A stretch of 64,000 bases of DNA from Flavobacterium sp. LC2016-23 (GCF_009674775.1 NZ_WKKE01000029.1:1-64000); one strand, 5' to 3'; shown: positions 7,817 to 16,023, numbered from the stretch's first letter. Notes: generated by a model not told the origin, from the sequence alone. Numbers and translations: made by a program.

Positions 7817-8770
7817 ATGAGTTTTTTTAAAAAATTATTCTCTACCGACAAAAAAGAGACTTTAGATAAAAGTCTTGAAAAATCAAAAAATACTTTTTTC
7901 TCAAAGTTAAGCAAAGCTGTAGCCGGAAAATCTAAGGTTGATGACGATGTGTTAGATGATCTGGAAGAAATTCTGGTAGCTTCTGATGTTGGGGTAAACA
8001 CAACATTGAAAATAATCTCAAGAATCGAAAAACGTGTTGCCGAAGATAAATATTTAGGAACAGAAGAATTAAACCAGATTCTTCGAGAAGAGATTGGTTC
8101 TTTGTTATCTGAAACGAATACCGGTGAAGCTACTGAGTTTGAAATCCCGAAAGATAAAAAGCCCTACGTTTTAATGGTGGTTGGCGTTAACGGGGTGGGT
8201 AAAACCACTACAATCGGTAAATTGGCTTATCAGTTTAAAAAAGCAGGTTATAAAGTCGTTTTAGGCGCTGCAGATACTTTTCGTGCTGCTGCCATAGATC
8301 AGTTACAGGTATGGGCAGACCGGGTAGATGTACCAATCGTAAGGCAAAATATGGGAAGCGACCCTGCTTCTGTTGCTTTTGATACCCTGCAATCTGCTGT
8401 AGCTCAAAATGCCGATATCGTAATTATTGATACTGCCGGACGTCTTCATAATAAAATCAATTTGATGAACGAACTTACCAAAGTAAAACGTGTGATGCAG
8501 AAGGTGGTTGCCGATGCACCTCATGATGTTCTTTTGGTTTTGGATGGTTCAACCGGTCAGAATGCTTTCGAGCAGGCAAAGCAGTTTACGGCCGCTACAG
8601 AGGTAACTTCTCTTGCTGTAACTAAATTGGACGGAACTGCCAAAGGTGGTGTCGTGATTGGTATTTCAGATCAATTTCAGATTCCTGTAAAATATATTGG
8701 GGTTGGTGAAGGAATTGAAGACTTACAGGTCTTTAATAAATATGAATTTGTAGATAGTTTCTTTAAATAA
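7817..8770 (+). CDS. ftsY: signal recognition particle receptor FtsY
   Basis: A 317-residue SRP-receptor GTPase that docks ribosome-SRP complexes at the inner membrane. The N-terminal region (1-45) is short and basic/amphipathic (MSFFKKLFSTDKKE), lacking the long acidic A domain of E. coli, as is usual in this phylum. The N domain covers about 45-105. The NG GTPase motifs are visible: G1 GVNGVGKTT (123-131), DTFRAAAIDQLQVW, G3 DTAGR, G4 TKLDGTAKGG and the closing GVGEGIEDLQVF. It is encoded after the ribosomal cluster but behind a terminator, so it probably has its own promoter in the roughly 190-bp gap. A small membrane-protein gene follows 8 bp downstream. Confidence 0.97.
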   Translation: MSFFKKLFSTDKKETLDKSLEKSKNTFFSKLSKAVAGKSKVDDDVLDDLEEILVASDVGVNTTLKIISRIEKRVAEDKYLGTEELNQILREEIGSLLSETNTGEATEFEIPKDKKPYVLMVVGVNGVGKTTTIGKLAYQFKKAGYKVVLGAADTFRAAAIDQLQVWADRVDVPIVRQNMGSDPASVAFDTLQSAVAQNADIVIIDTAGRLHNKINLMNELTKVKRVMQKVVADAPHDVLLVLDGSTGQNAFEQAKQFTAATEVTSLAVTKLDGTAKGGVVIGISDQFQIPVKYIGVGEGIEDLQVFNKYEFVDSFFK

Positions 8771-8778
8771 TAGCAGAA

Positions 8779-8958
8779 ATGAGTTTTTCTTCTTTAAAAA
8801 ATATAACGCCTGTTACTTTTTATTTCGCAAGTGTTTTAAGTTTTGTTTTAGCAAATGTTTTAAAAGATAAAAGTTTGTCTTTTTATTACATCTTATTGGT
8901 TTTGGGTCTGGTATTCTTTTTTATGGGAATGCTGAAGAGAATCCGTACGAAGCGATAA
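8779..8958 (+). CDS. small two-helix membrane protein, unknown function
   Basis: A 59-codon ORF starts 8 bp after ftsY. It reads MSFSSLKNITPVTFYFASV and onward, with two hydrophobic helices (about residues 12-26 and 35-52) separated by a short polar loop, and a basic end MLKRIRTKR. The positive-inside rule puts the C-terminus in the cytoplasm. The tight spacing to ftsY, the codon use and the palindrome right behind it (8982-9022) support a real co-transcribed gene. No function can be named. Confidence 0.65.
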   Translation: MSFSSLKNITPVTFYFASVLSFVLANVLKDKSLSFYYILLVLGLVFFFMGMLKRIRTKR

Positions 8959-8981
8959 ATTAATAAATATTCAATTTTTTT

Positions 8982-9022
8982 AAATCCCAAATTCCAATTA
9001 TAACAGTTGGAATTTGGGATTT
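8982..9022. terminator. 16-bp perfect palindrome, probable bidirectional terminator
   Basis: AAATCCCAAATTCCAA (8982-8997) and TTGGAATTTGGGATTT (9007-9022) pair perfectly around a 9-nt loop, with T-runs on both sides. It lies between convergent genes. The words attggaattt and tggaattt repeat three more times up to about 9065, so the hairpin seems to have grown from a short dispersed sequence. Confidence 0.65.
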
Positions 9023-9090
9023 TTCTATTGGAATTTAAAGCTTCTGTATTGGAATTTGGAATTTAAAAATTGTAATTTTTTAAAAAAAAA

Positions 9091-10155
9091 CTATTGGTAC
9101 AAGGCACTAATTTTCTCCCATAACGTTTCATCAAAATCGGATAAAGCCAGATTGACATCATCAGCGGCGTCTCCCATTCTGACGATAACCATATTTTTAC
9201 TTGGAATGACGTATATTTTCTGGTCATTTTTTCCTAATGCCATAAACATATCGTTTGGTGCGGTTGGAATTATACTTCCCGGGATCGTAAGTTGTGATTG
9301 TGGTAAATGGTAGTTGGCTTTTCCGTTCAGCCACCACAAATACCCATATCCTAAATTGATGTTTTGTGAAGTATTGGTAGCTTCGTTAAAGTAACTTTCG
9401 TTCAGAATGGTCGTATTCTCCCACTTTCCTTTATTGAGCATTAAGAGTCCGAAACGGGCCATACTTCTTGTGGTGCTGGTGTAAACGCTATTTACGCCAA
9501 GTTGGACCCAATTACCATTCATGCCAATTTTGTCTCTTAATTTTGTATTGAAATAATTTTCCCAGGTTTGTTTGCTTGCTTTCGCAACGACATCCTGCAG
9601 TTTTACATATACATTATGATATGCCCAGCGTTTTCCGGCATCGGCTTTGTAGATTAAGCTGGCAGGATCTACCTCGTCTGTAGTGTCATCAAGTCCTGAT
9701 GTCATGGTGAGTAAATGTTTGCAGGTGATCTGGTTTTCCTGTGCAAGTGATTCACTTGTCCAGCCTGTTCCGATATAATCTGAAACTTTATTGTTGATGT
9801 TTAAAAAACCTTCCTGCTGTGCAATTCCGGTCATGGTTGACGTTAATGTTTTTCCCGCGCTTGCCCAATACCAGTTGATGGTTGCAGTGTGGTTGTTGAA
9901 ATAATTTTCTAAAACAATTCGTCCGTTTACTAAAATAATAAACGATTTGGAATGTTTGAGCTCTAAATAATCTAAAAGCGGCTGGACTGCATTTTGATTC
10001 CATTTGAGGTCTGAAACGGATTTTGTTTCCCAGGTACTTCCGGTTAAAGGAGGAAAATACATGGATTGTACCGGGGTGGATGCATCATCGGATGATTCTT
10101 TGCTGCAACTGATAAAACTTAAGAGTATCAGTAGCTTAAAAATAGTTTTGGTCAT
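9091..10155 (-). CDS. serine hydrolase, beta-lactamase/penicillin-binding-like lipoprotein
   Basis: A class C beta-lactamase-fold serine hydrolase (Pfam Beta-lactamase), a family including DD-peptidases and esterases. The ATG at 10155 is chosen over the upstream 10197 because it starts the lipoprotein signal MTKTIFKLLILLSFISCSKE. The mature protein is about 335 residues. The catalytic SxxK is in YWASAGKTLTSTMTG and the Y-x-N equivalent in KRWAYHNVYVKL. The usual substrate-channel words KHLLTMTSGLDD and NLGYGYLWWLNG are present. The third K/H-x-G element is less clear. It is probably tethered in the periplasm or at the surface, and the substrate is unknown. It is monocistronic, leftward, and convergent with the ftsY unit. 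Confidence 0.9.
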   Translation of the reverse strand: MTKTIFKLLILLSFISCSKESSDDASTPVQSMYFPPLTGSTWETKSVSDLKWNQNAVQPLLDYLELKHSKSFIILVNGRIVLENYFNNHTATINWYWASAGKTLTSTMTGIAQQEGFLNINNKVSDYIGTGWTSESLAQENQITCKHLLTMTSGLDDTTDEVDPASLIYKADAGKRWAYHNVYVKLQDVVAKASKQTWENYFNTKLRDKIGMNGNWVQLGVNSVYTSTTRSMARFGLLMLNKGKWENTTILNESYFNEATNTSQNINLGYGYLWWLNGKANYHLPQSQLTIPGSIIPTAPNDMFMALGKNDQKIYVIPSKNMVIVRMGDAADDVNLALSDFDETLWEKISALYQ

Positions 10156-10285
10156 GTTTTTGGTTTTTTGGTTTGGGGTTTGACCAAAAATATGCAAAAT
10201 AGTTTAATGGGTTTTATGAATTTTTATTTCTTTTGAATTTTTATAAGGTTAACTTTGTAACTCACGAAATATTCTTTTGAAAACC

Positions 10286-10368
10286 GGAGTCTTAGCCCTG
10301 ATGGGAGCGGCATCCTTTTATGGCGGTGTTTGCCATAAAAGATACAGCGGACAGCAGGAATCAGCTCC
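10286..10368. repeat. REP-like structured element (GGAG...CTCC)
   Basis: A cruciform-capable block between two divergent genes. The inner stem is ATCcTTTTATGGC / GCCATAAAAGAT around GGTGTTT. Outer complementary words are CCTG/CAGG and GGAG/CTCC. From memory, elements reading ...agccctgat..agcggcatcctttt...aaaagat..agcgg..agcagg..tcagctcc are scattered through Flavobacterium genomes. The element lies 20 bp before the start at 10389, so it would be in that gene's leader. Confidence 0.6.
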
Positions 10369-10388
10369 TTATTAATATTATAATTATT

Positions 10389-10829
10389 ATGAAAAACGCT
10401 TTAATTATTTTGGTTTTATCTTTTTTGTTTGTGAGCTGCAAACAGGAAATTAAACCAACCGATATTGCAAAACTGAACGGTTACTGGGAAATTACGAAAG
10501 TTGTTTTTGATAAAGGGGAAGAGAAGGATTACGGAATGAATGAAAGTTTTGATTTTTTTGAAATTAAAAAAAACAAAGGAATCCGAAAGAAAGTGATGCC
10601 GCAATTTGACGGAACTTTTTTGACGAGTGATTCTTTTGAAAATGTTTCGGTTCGTTTTGCTGATGGCCGGACTTTTTTAGATTATAAAACGAATTATGCA
10701 AAGTGGAGTGAGGAATTGATTTCATTATCGGATCAAGAACTGGTGGTGAAAAATGCTGAGAACAAGGAATATCATTATAAAAAAGCAGGACCCATAAATT
10801 TATTAGACGATGGCAAAAAGGTTAAATAA
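10389..10829 (+). CDS. small lipocalin-like lipoprotein
   Basis: The frame is open from 10320, but the ATG at 10389 gives a clean lipoprotein signal (MKNALIILVLSFLFVSCKQE) while the upstream part reads through the repeat element. The mature product is about 127 residues. It starts with KLNGYWEITKVVFDKGEEKDY, has a predominantly beta pattern, and ends in Lys-rich sequence. The LNGYWEI opening is typical of small lipocalin-like (DUF4488/lipocalin_4-type) envelope proteins of Bacteroidetes; the ligand is unknown. Its last 20 bases overlap the DUF721 gene in another frame, implying co-transcription. Confidence 0.75.
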   Translation: MKNALIILVLSFLFVSCKQEIKPTDIAKLNGYWEITKVVFDKGEEKDYGMNESFDFFEIKKNKGIRKKVMPQFDGTFLTSDSFENVSVRFADGRTFLDYKTNYAKWSEELISLSDQELVVKNAENKEYHYKKAGPINLLDDGKKVK

Positions 10830-11106
10830 TCAAAGTTCAATTGGAGATGTATTACAGCAGATTATTCAGGTGAATAAACTGCAGCCCGGAATGGATCAGA
10901 TTGATGTAAAAGAAGCCTGGAGGCAGCTTATGGGTAACGGAGTAAATACGTATACCAAAAACGTTGTCCTGAAAGGAAGCACGCTTTATGTAGAACTTGG
11001 ATCTGCCGTTTTGAGAGAGGAACTGAGCCATGGAAAATCTAAAATTGTCAAAATGATTAATGAAGAATTAGGGCGTGAAGTGGTAAAGGATGTTGTTTTA
11101 CGTTAA
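10810..11106 (+). CDS. DUF721 domain protein (DciA-related)
   Basis: A 98-residue protein with the DUF721 pattern: SSIGDVLQQIIQVNKLQPG, then IDVKEAWRQLMGNGVNTYT, then LYVELGSAVLREELSHGKSKIVKMINEELG. DUF721 includes DciA, which helps load the replicative helicase in most bacteria that lack DnaC. The KH-like fold seen in DciA matches the LYVELGSAVLREEL part. The role in Bacteroidetes is less certain. It overlaps the lipoprotein gene by 20 bp and is followed by a terminator at 11166. Confidence 0.85.
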   Translation: MAKRLNNQSSIGDVLQQIIQVNKLQPGMDQIDVKEAWRQLMGNGVNTYTKNVVLKGSTLYVELGSAVLREELSHGKSKIVKMINEELGREVVKDVVLR

Positions 11107-11165
11107 ATTTTATTTGGCTTTTAAACGATTTGTATCGCTGGGTTTTACTATTAAAAAATAAAATT

Positions 11166-11194
11166 AACACTTCTACTTTGGAAGTGTTTTTTTT
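11166..11194 (+). terminator. terminator after DUF721 gene
   Basis: AACACTTC / GAAGTGTT 8-bp stem with a 7-nt loop and an immediate run of eight or more T residues. Confidence 0.8.
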
Positions 11195-11270
11195 ATGATA
11201 TATTTGACCGATAAGTATTTTTTTTAATACATATTTTTTTAATAATTAAATCCAAAAACAATCCAAAACA

Positions 11271-11990
11271 ATGAAAAAAGTATTCCTTATTTTAACCGTA
11301 TTATTAGCTTTAAACAGTTATTCGCAAAAGAAAAAAGTCGCAGTTGTCGGTTTTTACACCGACAAAACCATCAGTCTTGCTGATTTGGGACTAAATGGTG
11401 TGGCTGCCATAGCTGATTTAGGTAATAATCCTGATTTTAATCTTACTCCTATTTTGGAGAAGTATCATAATTCTTTTTTTAATGTTTTTTCTAAACAATT
11501 CCCTTTTGACTTACTTCCTGAAAATGAAGTAATCCAAAAACAGGAATATATTGATTTCGTTCCTAAATTTGCCAGAGAAGGAGATGCCGGGAAAACAATC
11601 ATCAATTACCCTGGATATAAATATATTTATGAAGGTATGAATGGTTCTGAAAATGAAGTAGGAACCGCTACCATTTTTAAAGATGTTGCAGATGGTGTTT
11701 TATTTACTGAAATACATTTTGCTTTGCAAAAAGGATTCGCTGTTGGAGGAACCGGAACAGTTAAAATGAAAGCGTATGCGAGAATTGCTTTATATGATAA
11801 AACAGGAAAAAAAGTATTTGCTTTTAGTGAAGGAGCAAACTCCAAAAAGACCGGAGCTATTATAAGTGGAATTCCCGTTTTAACTGCCGAAAAAATATTA
11901 CCAATGTGTGAAAGTGCTTTAGACGAACTTTTGAAAGATTTAGATGAAAAAGTAGCTAAAATCATTAAAAAGACAGACGGTAAACTTTAA
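11271..11990 (+). CDS. secreted hypothetical protein
   Basis: I do not recognise the family. It has a Sec signal peptide (MKKVFLILTVLLALNSYSQ, cleavage likely after Tyr-Ser-Gln) and no lipobox. The mature part of about 220 residues starts KKKVAVVGFYTDKTISLADLG, an alpha/beta-like opening. It continues with a helical region (ILEKYHNSFFNVFSKQFP), a Gly-rich segment FAVGGTGTVKMKAYARIALYDKTGKKVFAFSEG, and a C-terminal amphipathic helix (CESALDELLKDLDEKVAKIIKK). The strand-turn-strand KMKAYARIALYDKTGKKVF resembles envelope lipoprotein folds that form part of outer-membrane assemblies, but this is a guess. It is monocistronic between terminators. Confidence 0.8.
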   Translation: MKKVFLILTVLLALNSYSQKKKVAVVGFYTDKTISLADLGLNGVAAIADLGNNPDFNLTPILEKYHNSFFNVFSKQFPFDLLPENEVIQKQEYIDFVPKFAREGDAGKTIINYPGYKYIYEGMNGSENEVGTATIFKDVADGVLFTEIHFALQKGFAVGGTGTVKMKAYARIALYDKTGKKVFAFSEGANSKKTGAIISGIPVLTAEKILPMCESALDELLKDLDEKVAKIIKKTDGKL

Positions 11991-12015
11991 TAATTTTACA
12001 ATCAGAATAAAAAAA

Positions 12016-12048
12016 AATCCATTCGCGAAGCGAATGGATTTTTTTTTG
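12016..12048. terminator. bidirectional terminator
   Basis: AATCCATTCGC / GCGAATGGATT, a perfect 11-bp stem with a GAA loop. An A-run precedes it and a T-run follows. It serves the rightward secreted-protein gene and the leftward ndk gene. Confidence 0.9.
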
Positions 12049-12065
12049 CGCTAAAATCTAAAATC

Positions 12066-12485
12066 TTAGAACTGCTCTCTTCCTGCAAAGTGGAATGCCG
12101 CTTCGATAGCAGCATTTTCGTCGCTGTCTGAACCGTGAACTGCATTTTCTCCGATAGAAGTTGCGTATGCTTTACGAATAGTTCCTTCAGCAGCTTCAGC
12201 CGGATTTGTAGCTCCAATTAAAGTTCTGAAATCTTCTACTGCGTTATCTTTTTCTAAAATAGCAGCAACAATTGGTCCGCGTGACATAAATTCTACTAAT
12301 TCTCCGTAGAATGGTCTTGCAGCGTGAACAGCATAAAATGCCTGAGCATCCGCTACAGTTAATTGAGTTAGTTTTAACGAAACGATTTTGAAACCTCCGT
12401 TAGTAATCATTGCTAAGATATTCCCAATGTGTCCGTTTGCTACAGCATCCGGCTTAATCATTGTAAAAGTTCTATTTGTTGCCAT
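12066..12485 (-). CDS. ndk: nucleoside diphosphate kinase
   Basis: A 139-residue Ndk that moves the gamma phosphate from ATP to other NDPs through a phospho-histidine in the cytoplasm. The N-terminus ATNRTFTMIKPDAVANGHIG, the RPFYGELVEFMSRGPIVAAIL segment, and NPAEAAEGTIRKAYATSIGENAVHGSDS are all diagnostic. The catalytic His is in NAVHGSD. It is slightly shorter than the 143-residue E. coli form. A -7 element TATTTTTG lies 26-33 bases ahead of the start. Confidence 0.98.
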   Translation of the reverse strand: MATNRTFTMIKPDAVANGHIGNILAMITNGGFKIVSLKLTQLTVADAQAFYAVHAARPFYGELVEFMSRGPIVAAILEKDNAVEDFRTLIGATNPAEAAEGTIRKAYATSIGENAVHGSDSDENAAIEAAFHFAGREQF

Positions 12486-12510
12486 TTTCTTGCGTTTTTT
12501 AAATTTTGTG

Positions 12511-12518
12511 CAAAAATA
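12511..12518 (-). promoter_or_regulatory. -7 element of ndk promoter
   Basis: On the minus strand the bases read TATTTTTG, a perfect TAnnTTTG, about 26 bases before the ndk start. I could not find a clear TTTG about 19 bases further upstream. Confidence 0.45.
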
Positions 12519-12599
12519 GACTTTTTTATGAATTAATTTTAATTAATTGATAATTAAAACATCGTGAAATGTTGTTTTGTTAAAGAAGAGCAATTTTTT

Positions 12600-12722
12600 T
12601 TACCATATAAGTTATGTAAGTTCATTTAAGTGCAGGCTGTTATTTTTTGCATAGTTGAAAAAAAAAGGACACAGTGTTGTGCGTCCTTTTCCTTATAATA
12701 TCTTACATAACTTATATGGTAA
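12600..12722. repeat. MITE-like element with TTACCATATAAGTTATGTAAG inverted ends
   Basis: The sequence TTACCATATAAGTTATGTAAG begins at 12600. Its exact reverse complement ends at 12722, so a 123-bp segment is flanked by 21-bp perfect inverted repeats. Inside is a smaller hairpin (AAGGAC...GTCCTT at about 12665-12689, followed on the minus strand by a T-run). A third, slightly diverged copy of the end sits at 43791-43820. The element fills the gap between the ndk promoter region and the end of the next leftward gene, and can terminate that gene. Confidence 0.75.
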
Positions 12723-12729
12723 GAAAAAA

Positions 12730-14001
12730 CTAAACTTTAAAAATGAGTTTGTTTTTGTAGAAGATCCATAGAATAAAAGTCCAGATGGCAACATAAACCA
12801 ACGCTCCGGCAAAGGAAGCCAACATCGGATTACTGAAAAACGGGGCAATTCCGTAGCCGTACAAATAACTGAGAAGATTGATCTGCTCTCCGGTTTTGTT
12901 CGGATTTTCAAACTGAATCATGACCAAAGCCTGTGGTATGATCTGAGAAGCAAAAAATACAATCATGGGATTTACCCCCCAGATTAAAAATAATTTGAAG
13001 CCTTTTTTATATTCTGCAATATCAATAATGTAATAGAGAATTGACAAAACAGTCGTGGCCAGTCCGGTTGTGTATAAAACGTAACTGCTGGTCCAGATTG
13101 ATTTGTTAATTGGGAACACCATATTCCAAAGCAAACTGGCAATAATTAAGGCTATTCCAGTTATTATCATTTTTTTAGCAATCTCATTTTTTGCAATTTT
13201 AAGTTGTAATAACTGACCAATCAGCAGACCAATGATTCCGTTTACAATCGATGGAATGGTACTGAGAATTCCTTCCGGGTCCCAGGTGACAGTGCCGCGA
13301 TACATATGACCTTTCAGGAGAACACCGTCCAGCCATGAGGCTAAATTGGTGCCCTTATCAAGGTTTGCTTCGCCAATTCCGGGAACTGGTATCAGGGTCA
13401 TCGTCGCCCAATATCCCAATAATAAAACAACTCCGGTTATGATTTGGGTCTTTTGTGATGTTTTTAAATACAATAGCGAAACCACAAAATAGACTACTGC
13501 AATTCGCTGTAAAACGCCCGGAAGACGCACATCCTGATACGCTTCGATTCCGCTGTAGGCCAAAACGAGGTATATGAGTAAGATCGAAAAAGCAAATATG
13601 TTTTTTAGTTTAGTATTAAAATTCCCCATCAGCGCATAGCCGACACCGATTGTAATCATTAAACGGCCAATAAGCAACGGAATTCCTTCGAGACCAAAAA
13701 GCTGTATTTTTCCGAAATAATTGAAGAAAATCCCGAGACATAACATTCGTAACGAACGTACCAGGATTTTATTAAAGGTCGTGCCATCGTATTTTTTATC
13801 CGGCATGGCAAGGGGAACTGCCACTCCCATAATAAATACAAAAAAAGGAAATACTAAGTCGGTTAGCGTACAGCCGTTCCATTCGGCATGCAAAAGTGGA
13901 GGGAAAACATGTCCCCAATCTCCGGGATTGTTGACAATTGTCATTAATAAAATTGTTAGTCCGCGAAAGACATCTAGCGAAATTAAGCGTTCTTTTACCA
14001 T
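12730..14001 (-). CDS. DUF5009/HGSNAT-like multi-pass membrane acyltransferase family protein (NagX-like)
   Basis: A 423-residue protein with about 10-11 hydrophobic helices. The N-terminus RLISLDVFRGLTILLMTIVNN with His/Asp downstream (WNGCTLTDLVFPFFVFIMG) is the signature of COG4299. That family covers heparan-alpha-glucosaminide N-acetyltransferase relatives and the N-acetylglucosamine-linked NagX of some bacteria. It would act in the inner membrane, either acetylating sugars across the membrane or importing amino sugars. It has a start-adjacent D-x-x-R-G motif and a final WTFILWIFYKNKLIFKV helix. No amino-sugar genes are adjacent. The MITE-like repeat lies at its 3' side. Confidence 0.85.
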   Translation of the reverse strand: MVKERLISLDVFRGLTILLMTIVNNPGDWGHVFPPLLHAEWNGCTLTDLVFPFFVFIMGVAVPLAMPDKKYDGTTFNKILVRSLRMLCLGIFFNYFGKIQLFGLEGIPLLIGRLMITIGVGYALMGNFNTKLKNIFAFSILLIYLVLAYSGIEAYQDVRLPGVLQRIAVVYFVVSLLYLKTSQKTQIITGVVLLLGYWATMTLIPVPGIGEANLDKGTNLASWLDGVLLKGHMYRGTVTWDPEGILSTIPSIVNGIIGLLIGQLLQLKIAKNEIAKKMIITGIALIIASLLWNMVFPINKSIWTSSYVLYTTGLATTVLSILYYIIDIAEYKKGFKLFLIWGVNPMIVFFASQIIPQALVMIQFENPNKTGEQINLLSYLYGYGIAPFFSNPMLASFAGALVYVAIWTFILWIFYKNKLIFKV

Positions 14002-14120
14002 TGGTTTTGGGTAAATTGGTTAGTTAATAATTTTAAAAGTCGCTATTTGGTTTAAAAAAAAACAATACTTTCAGAATCAGGTGGTTATTTTATCCTGAAA
14101 GTATTGTGGTAAAGTATAAA

Positions 14121-15710
14121 TTATATTGTTATAATGGAGAAATTAGTGGATAAAGGTTTTAATTTCTGCGTTAATAATGGTATCAACTGTTCGCCTTTTT
14201 CTAAATAAAACTCAGAAAAATTAGTCTGGCGTTCCTGTAAGCTGTTGTTCGGAAACAATTGACATTGTAAATCCACAACACGCTCTAACTGGTCGTTTAA
14301 TTTTCTTTTTTGTGCTTTAAGCAAACGCTTCTCTAAATTTTCAAGGCCTTTTTTCTGTTTTACTTCCTGTGCTTTTACGGCTCCGGTAAAGGATTTGTCT
14401 GTTTTTTGGGCTAATTCAGACAAGTATTCAAATTGTTTTTCCAGAATTTCTTTTTGAGGAGTCAGGTCAATTGGGAATTCTGATATTTTATAAGTGACAG
14501 CATTTACCAAATCGGCTGGTTTGGTAAATAAATCTTTCCAGCTTAAACCCAACTGATCGGCTTTTTTAGCTTGTTTTTCCGTTGTCAGCAATACCGAATT
14601 TCGAACCAGAATTATAGGGAAGGTGATGTTTACGGCATCAAAGAAAGATTTTAATTCCAGCCAGTAGGCAATTTCCCCGCCTCCGCCAATGTAGCATAAA
14701 TTGGGCAGGATAATTTCCTGATACAACGGACGCATGATCACATTGGGACTAAATTTCTCCGGGTTGCTTTCCAGTAATTTTAAGATTTCTTCTTTTGAAA
14801 ATGAGATTTTAGTGTTATTGACAATAAATCTGTCCTTCTCAAAAACAATTCGTTCACGAAGATTATCTTCAATATAAAATAAATTGATTTCACGCGGATT
14901 TACCTGAACGGTATAATTTTTTAGTTTTTCAATCGTTTCCTGAACAGCTTTAAAAGAAGCTTGTTCCAGCAACTCTTCTTTGATGTAAGGAATAAAGGCA
15001 CGTTTTAAATCGGCATTATCGGCATCTATAATCACCAGACCCTGAGAAGCAAATAAACCATTCGCCAAAAAACGGGTTGCATCTGCCAGATTATCATGGT
15101 TTAGGTAAGCGTCTTCAAATAGTTTTTTCAACGAGTTGGCATTCGTACTAGATCCTAATTCCAAGGCGTAAATTTCGAAAAATTCAGCCAGGCCTTCTGT
15201 CGAAAGTCTTCCTACGGGACCGGTACTTTCGGTATTCCAGCGGAATTTTTTTCCTTTAAAATTAAAATAATTGATTTCTTCAAAATCGTGATCTTCCGTC
15301 GCCATCCAATAAATCGGTACGAAATTGAAATTAGGATATTTCGATTTCAATTCTTTGGTCAGATTGATGGTCGATATGATTTTATAAAGAAAATATAGCG
15401 GCCCGCTAAAAAGATTTAACTGATGCCCAGTCGTAACCGTAAACGTACTTTCGTGAGCTAAAAGCTCAATATTTTGTTGTGTTAAATCTGAAATTTCAAG
15501 GGCGGCATATTGTGCTTTTAAAACAGAAACCAGTGGAATCCGGTTTTGATTATTGAAATTCTGCTGCTTTTCAATGATTTGTTTTTCAAAGTTTTCCAGT
15601 GCCGGAAAATTATTATATAGCGGTTGAAGGTCCGGTTTTTGTTCTAAATAATCTTGTATCAAAGTCGAGAAATATCCTGAGTTTTGGTAGCTGATACAGT
15701 CGGTTGGCAT
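14121..15710 (-). CDS. bshC: bacillithiol biosynthesis cysteine-adding enzyme BshC
   Basis: BshC joins cysteine to GlcN-malate in the last step of bacillithiol synthesis in the cytoplasm. The ATG at 15710 (MPTDCISYQNSGYFSTLIQDYL) is chosen rather than the frame opening at 15749. This gives 529 residues, the usual family length. Characteristic parts are ATFTVTTGHQLNLFSGPLYFLYKI-like sequence near residues 85-115, FVPIYWMATEDHDFEEIN (H-x-x-E cluster), YIGGGGEIAYWLELKSFFD, and a long coiled-coil stretch near 430-490 (LEKQFEYLSELAQKTDKS, EVKQKKGLENLEKRLLKAQ). bshA and bshB are not in the window, so the pathway is dispersed. Confidence 0.95.
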   Translation of the reverse strand: MPTDCISYQNSGYFSTLIQDYLEQKPDLQPLYNNFPALENFEKQIIEKQQNFNNQNRIPLVSVLKAQYAALEISDLTQQNIELLAHESTFTVTTGHQLNLFSGPLYFLYKIISTINLTKELKSKYPNFNFVPIYWMATEDHDFEEINYFNFKGKKFRWNTESTGPVGRLSTEGLAEFFEIYALELGSSTNANSLKKLFEDAYLNHDNLADATRFLANGLFASQGLVIIDADNADLKRAFIPYIKEELLEQASFKAVQETIEKLKNYTVQVNPREINLFYIEDNLRERIVFEKDRFIVNNTKISFSKEEILKLLESNPEKFSPNVIMRPLYQEIILPNLCYIGGGGEIAYWLELKSFFDAVNITFPIILVRNSVLLTTEKQAKKADQLGLSWKDLFTKPADLVNAVTYKISEFPIDLTPQKEILEKQFEYLSELAQKTDKSFTGAVKAQEVKQKKGLENLEKRLLKAQKRKLNDQLERVVDLQCQLFPNNSLQERQTNFSEFYLEKGEQLIPLLTQKLKPLSTNFSIITI

Positions 15711-15936
15711 AATTTTGGGTTTATTTTTGATAGCTGTAAATTTAAGCAAAATATGCAGTTAAAATTGGTTTTAACGATTGCTTATGAATTGAATTTTATT
15801 TTTGACTATAAATAACTGTAAATCAAGGTGTTTTAATGGTTTTTAAAAATATTTCAAGAATAATTTGTTTATTAGGAAAATATTTCACAAAATTTGCTTC
15901 AGAAAAATAAATCATTAATTATTAATAACGAAGACA

Positions 15937-16023
15937 ATGTTTGTACTAAACTTTACCTCTCAAAACATCGCATCAGGATCAGATTCTGTTGGCATGTGTC
16001 TTCGTGGCTTTTCTCAATCCTAG
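15937..16023 (+). CDS. 28-residue leader-type small ORF
   Basis: ATG at 15937 to TAG at 16021-16023. The peptide starts MFVLNFTSQNIASG, continues with a Ser/Asp-rich part, and ends GMCLRGFSQS. It has no signal sequence and no Lys-rich tail. It lies inside the candidate structured RNA and 24 bp before a terminator. An uninterrupted 28-codon frame ending exactly before the hairpin could be chance, so coding is only a possibility. Confidence 0.3.
   Translation: MFVLNFTSQNIASGSDSVGMCLRGFSQS

Noticed and set aside
7636..8001. 121-codon minus-strand frame across the bL38-ftsY gap
   Set aside because: Half of it is antisense to ftsY and the intergenic part is Arg/Lys-rich with no domain; coding is unlikely, although the gap part could not be explained otherwise.
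9014..9313. 99-codon plus-strand frame next to the 16-bp palindrome
   Set aside because: It is built from the repeated attggaattt words and from antisense of the serine hydrolase.
12730..14001. Acetyltransferase acting with the carbohydrate esterases
   Set aside because: It is about 20 kb away, monocistronic, and its COG4299 family is not tied to polysaccharide acetylation.
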